A stretch of DNA of 8,286 nucleotides from Candidatus Omnitrophota bacterium. Its GTDB lineage: Bacteria; Ratteibacteria; UBA8468; B48-G9; JAFGKM01. Positions within the stretch are counted from its first letter, which is position 1, and every line of letters begins with the position of its first letter. A program made the translations under genes and the position numbers. Positions 6,531-8,286 of this stretch are shown in pieces. The stretch covers positions 1 through 8,286 of the forward strand of contig JAMWCA010000054.1 in the NCBI GenBank assembly GCA_023819545.1, written 5' to 3'. The notes beneath the pieces are model-generated. The model was given only the letters and a program-made list of their open reading frames with translations, was not told where the DNA came from and did no database searches.

Positions 6531-7369
6531 ACTGGAAAATAAACAACAATATTTTGGAGATAAAAAAACCGTTTATAATGGGAATTCTAAATGTCACTCC
6601 TGATTCTTTTTATGATGGAGGTAAATTTTTTGATTTTGATAAAGCAATTGAAAGAGGTATTGAAATAGAAAAACAGGGTGCAGATATAATTGATATTGGA
6701 GGACAATCTACAAGACCTGGCAGTAAAATAATAAGCGAAGAAGAAGAAATTGAGAGGATAATTCCTGTTATAAAAGTTTTAAGTGGAAAATTGAAAATAC
6801 CTATATCTTGTGATACTTTCAGAAGTAAAGTTGCAGAAAAAGCAATTGAAAATGGTGCAAAAATTATTAATGATATTTCTGCTTTCTCTCTTGACAAAAA
6901 TTTGCTTGATGTTATAAAAAATTCTGATTGTGGATATGTTTTAATGCATATGAAAGGGACTCCTGAAAATATGCAGATAAATCCTTACTATGATAATGTT
7001 ATAAAAGAGATATCTGATTTTTTTCAAGAGAAATTGTTAAGTTTAGAAAAAAATAATATAGACATTGAAAGAGTGGTTATTGACCCTGGAATTGGTTTTG
7101 GAAAAAGAGTTTGTGATAATGTGGAAATACTTAAAAATCTTGATAAATTTAAAAAATTCAATAGACCAATTTTAATAGGAACAAGTAGAAAATCCTTTAT
7201 AGGTAAGTTATTGAATCTTGAAGTTGAACAACGGCTTGAACCAACAATAGCTACAAATCTTTATGCATATTTAAAAGGAGCAAATATATTTAGAGTTCAT
7301 GATGTTAGAGAGGTTAAAAAGGCAATTGAAATAATATATTTAATTGAAAATGAGAATATTATGTATTGA
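6527..7369 (+). CDS. folP: Dihydropteroate synthase
   Basis: DHPS condenses 7,8-dihydropterin pyrophosphate with p-aminobenzoate to make dihydropteroate in folate synthesis, and it is the sulfonamide target. The 280-aa TIM barrel carries the full set of family motifs: MGILNVTPDSF (18-28), IDIGGQSTRPG (55-65), Asp96 in SCDTFRS, Asn115 in IINDIS, LMHMKGTP (139-146), VIDPGIGFGK (184-193), GTSRKSFIG (218-226) and FRVHD (255-259). The usual GGESTRPG is GGQSTRPG here, a Glu to Gln change at residue 60 in an otherwise canonical loop. ATG 6527 overlaps the aldolase stop as ATGA, which points to translational coupling and fixes the start. No folK or folB homologue is adjacent within the window. Confidence 0.97.
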   Translation: MNWKINNNILEIKKPFIMGILNVTPDSFYDGGKFFDFDKAIERGIEIEKQGADIIDIGGQSTRPGSKIISEEEEIERIIPVIKVLSGKLKIPISCDTFRSKVAEKAIENGAKIINDISAFSLDKNLLDVIKNSDCGYVLMHMKGTPENMQINPYYDNVIKEISDFFQEKLLSLEKNNIDIERVVIDPGIGFGKRVCDNVEILKNLDKFKKFNRPILIGTSRKSFIGKLLNLEVEQRLEPTIATNLYAYLKGANIFRVHDVREVKKAIEIIYLIENENIMY

Positions 7370-7784
7370 CATTGGTGATAAAAATATAGGAGTAGCAATT
7401 AGTGATGAGGAAAATTTAATAGCAAGAGGACTTGGAACAATTAAATTAAAAGAAGATTTTATTGATAAAATAAAGGAGATAATTAAAAATTATAATGTTG
7501 GAAAGATTGTATACGGGCTACCTCTAAAAATGGATGGTTCATTCAGTATTCAAACAGAAAAAACAATGGCATTTATTTCTAAATTAAAACAAGAAATTAA
7601 AGATGTTGAGTTTGTTCCATTTGACGAAAGGTTTACAACTACAATTGCAGAGAGATTTTTAATTTCAGCAGATTTGAGTAGAAAAAAAAGGAAAAAATAT
7701 ATTGATAAACTCTCAGCACAAATTATCCTTCAGAACTATCTTGACTCACTAAATATAAAAATAAACAGGGAGAATGTTGAGTGA
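7350..7784 (+). CDS. ruvX: RuvX/YqgF family putative Holliday junction resolvase / pre-16S rRNA nuclease
   Basis: This 144-aa RNase H-fold protein has the YqgF layout. RILCIDIGDKNIGVAISD (2-19) carries catalytic Asp7, IVYGLPLKMDGS (53-64) is the GLP block, FDERFTT (91-97) carries Glu93, and YIDKLSAQIILQNYL (117-131) carries Asp119. In E. coli the family member is needed for 5' maturation of 16S rRNA; a Holliday junction role has been proposed by fold and reported for some homologues. I prefer ATG 7350, which gives the standard family N-terminus. A TTG two codons upstream (7344) is a less likely alternative. The gene overlaps the 3' end of folP by 20 nt with no clear Shine-Dalgarno, so it is probably read by coupling. 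Its TGA overlaps the GTG of the next gene by 3 nt within a GTGA. Confidence 0.93.
   Translation: MRILCIDIGDKNIGVAISDEENLIARGLGTIKLKEDFIDKIKEIIKNYNVGKIVYGLPLKMDGSFSIQTEKTMAFISKLKQEIKDVEFVPFDERFTTTIAERFLISADLSRKKRKKYIDKLSAQIILQNYLDSLNIKINRENVE
7768..7772 (+). promoter_or_regulatory. Ribosome binding site (GGGAG) for the GT39-like gene
   Basis: GGGAG lies 8 nt before GTG 7781 and inside the end of ruvX. A stop codon at 7778-7780 in the same frame directly precedes the GTG, so the GTG is the furthest upstream start possible. Confidence 0.7.
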
Positions 7785-8286
7785 TAAAGTCCTCTACTCT
7801 CTTTTGTAAAATATTATTTTTTACTTTAATTTTAAAACTTTTGCTTTCATATTTTTTCCCTTTAACAGGAGATGAAGCATATTTTATAACAACAGGACAA
7901 AAATTTTATGTAGGATATTATGAACATCCTCCGATGATATGGTGGCTTATTTATTTTTTTTCTTTTTTTGGGAAGAAAATCCATCATTTCTTTTTTTATA
8001 GATTAATTTCTGTATTTACAACTTGTTTTGTTGCTTTTTTAATTTTAAAACTACTTGAAAAAATAGATAAAGAGAAGAGTTTTTTAATCTCTTCTTTATT
8101 TTTATTATCACCAATTCACATCTTTGGTATTTTAATTACAAATGATACACCACTTTTTCTATTTACTTTTCTTTCAGGAATATTTTTTTATAAAGGAATT
8201 AAAAGTGAAAAGAAAAGTGATTTTACTTTTTCAGGTATATTTTTTGGTCTATCCTTTTTAAGCAAATATTTTTCTTTTCTATACTT
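7781..8286 (+). CDS. GT39/ArnT-like membrane glycosyltransferase, N-terminal 168 residues; 3' truncated
   Basis: The frame opens at GTG 7781, overlapping the ruvX stop as GTGA, and runs off the window end. The 168 visible residues are very hydrophobic, with membrane segments at about 8-28, 52-63, 73-92, 99-120, 124-137 and 150-167. After the first segment comes PLTGDEAYF (27-35) and then YYEHPPMIWW (46-55). This is the first periplasmic loop of GT-C enzymes of the PMT/GT39/ArnT group, where Asp31-Glu32 form the metal/catalytic acidic motif and HPP is characteristic. A second acidic site, TNDTPLFLF (120-128), matches the later loop. Such enzymes transfer a sugar from a polyprenyl-phosphate donor to lipid or protein on the outer face of the inner membrane. 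Donor and acceptor are unknown, and most of the C-terminal half, which defines the subfamily, is missing. Confidence 0.85.
   Translation, partial: MIKSSTLFCKILFFTLILKLLLSYFFPLTGDEAYFITTGQKFYVGYYEHPPMIWWLIYFFSFFGKKIHHFFFYRLISVFTTCFVAFLILKLLEKIDKEKSFLISSLFLLSPIHIFGILITNDTPLFLFTFLSGIFFYKGIKSEKKSDFTFSGIFFGLSFLSKYFSFLY

Noticed and set aside
5757..6897. Minus-strand ORFs opposite tyrS, the aldolase gene and folP
   Set aside because: They are antisense shadows of well-supported genes, with no recognisable domains.
7344..7349. TTG 7344 as the start of ruvX
   Set aside because: ATG 7350 gives the standard family N-terminus (MRILCID), and the TTG has no better ribosome binding site.

Overview
The window is AT-rich bacterial DNA, and every gene I can support is on the + strand. 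The genes are closely packed, with 1-6 nt gaps or 4-nt stop/start overlaps, and they use standard stop codons. TyrS, FolP and RuvX are clearly bacterial in type. I cannot place the organism by sequence alone. An AT-rich, probably uncultured bacterium with GC-rich palindromic repeats is as far as I would go.

Region 1 (about 1-4586) looks like a genome-defence operon. It opens with the last 43 codons of an upstream gene, possibly the modification methyltransferase of a type III-like restriction system. One base later comes a 387-aa protein that joins a DarT-type DNA ADP-ribosyltransferase toxin to a DarG-type macrodomain antitoxin in one chain. Six bases after that is a 1058-aa SF2 helicase with a C-terminal PD-(D/E)XK-like nuclease, resembling type III Res subunits. 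A 39-codon ORF overlaps the end of the helicase. The helicase gene carries an in-frame array of GC-rich palindromes in the linker between its two RecA domains. A weaker related element lies between Walker B and the SAT motif.

Region 2 (about 4587-4665) is a short spacer with a good sigma70-like promoter, placed so close to the tyrS start codon that the transcript may be leaderless.

Region 3 (4666-8286) is a housekeeping operon: tyrS (tyrosyl-tRNA synthetase), a class II aldolase/adducin-family zinc enzyme, folP (dihydropteroate synthase), ruvX/yqgF, and the 5' part of a GT39/ArnT-like membrane glycosyltransferase cut off by the window end. The last four are joined by overlapping start and stop codons or by a 2-nt gap, so they are probably co-transcribed and partly translationally coupled.

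The main points of interest are the single-chain DarT-DarG protein inside what looks like a restriction operon, the palindromic repeat that became coding sequence in the helicase, and the coupling of a class II aldolase to folP.
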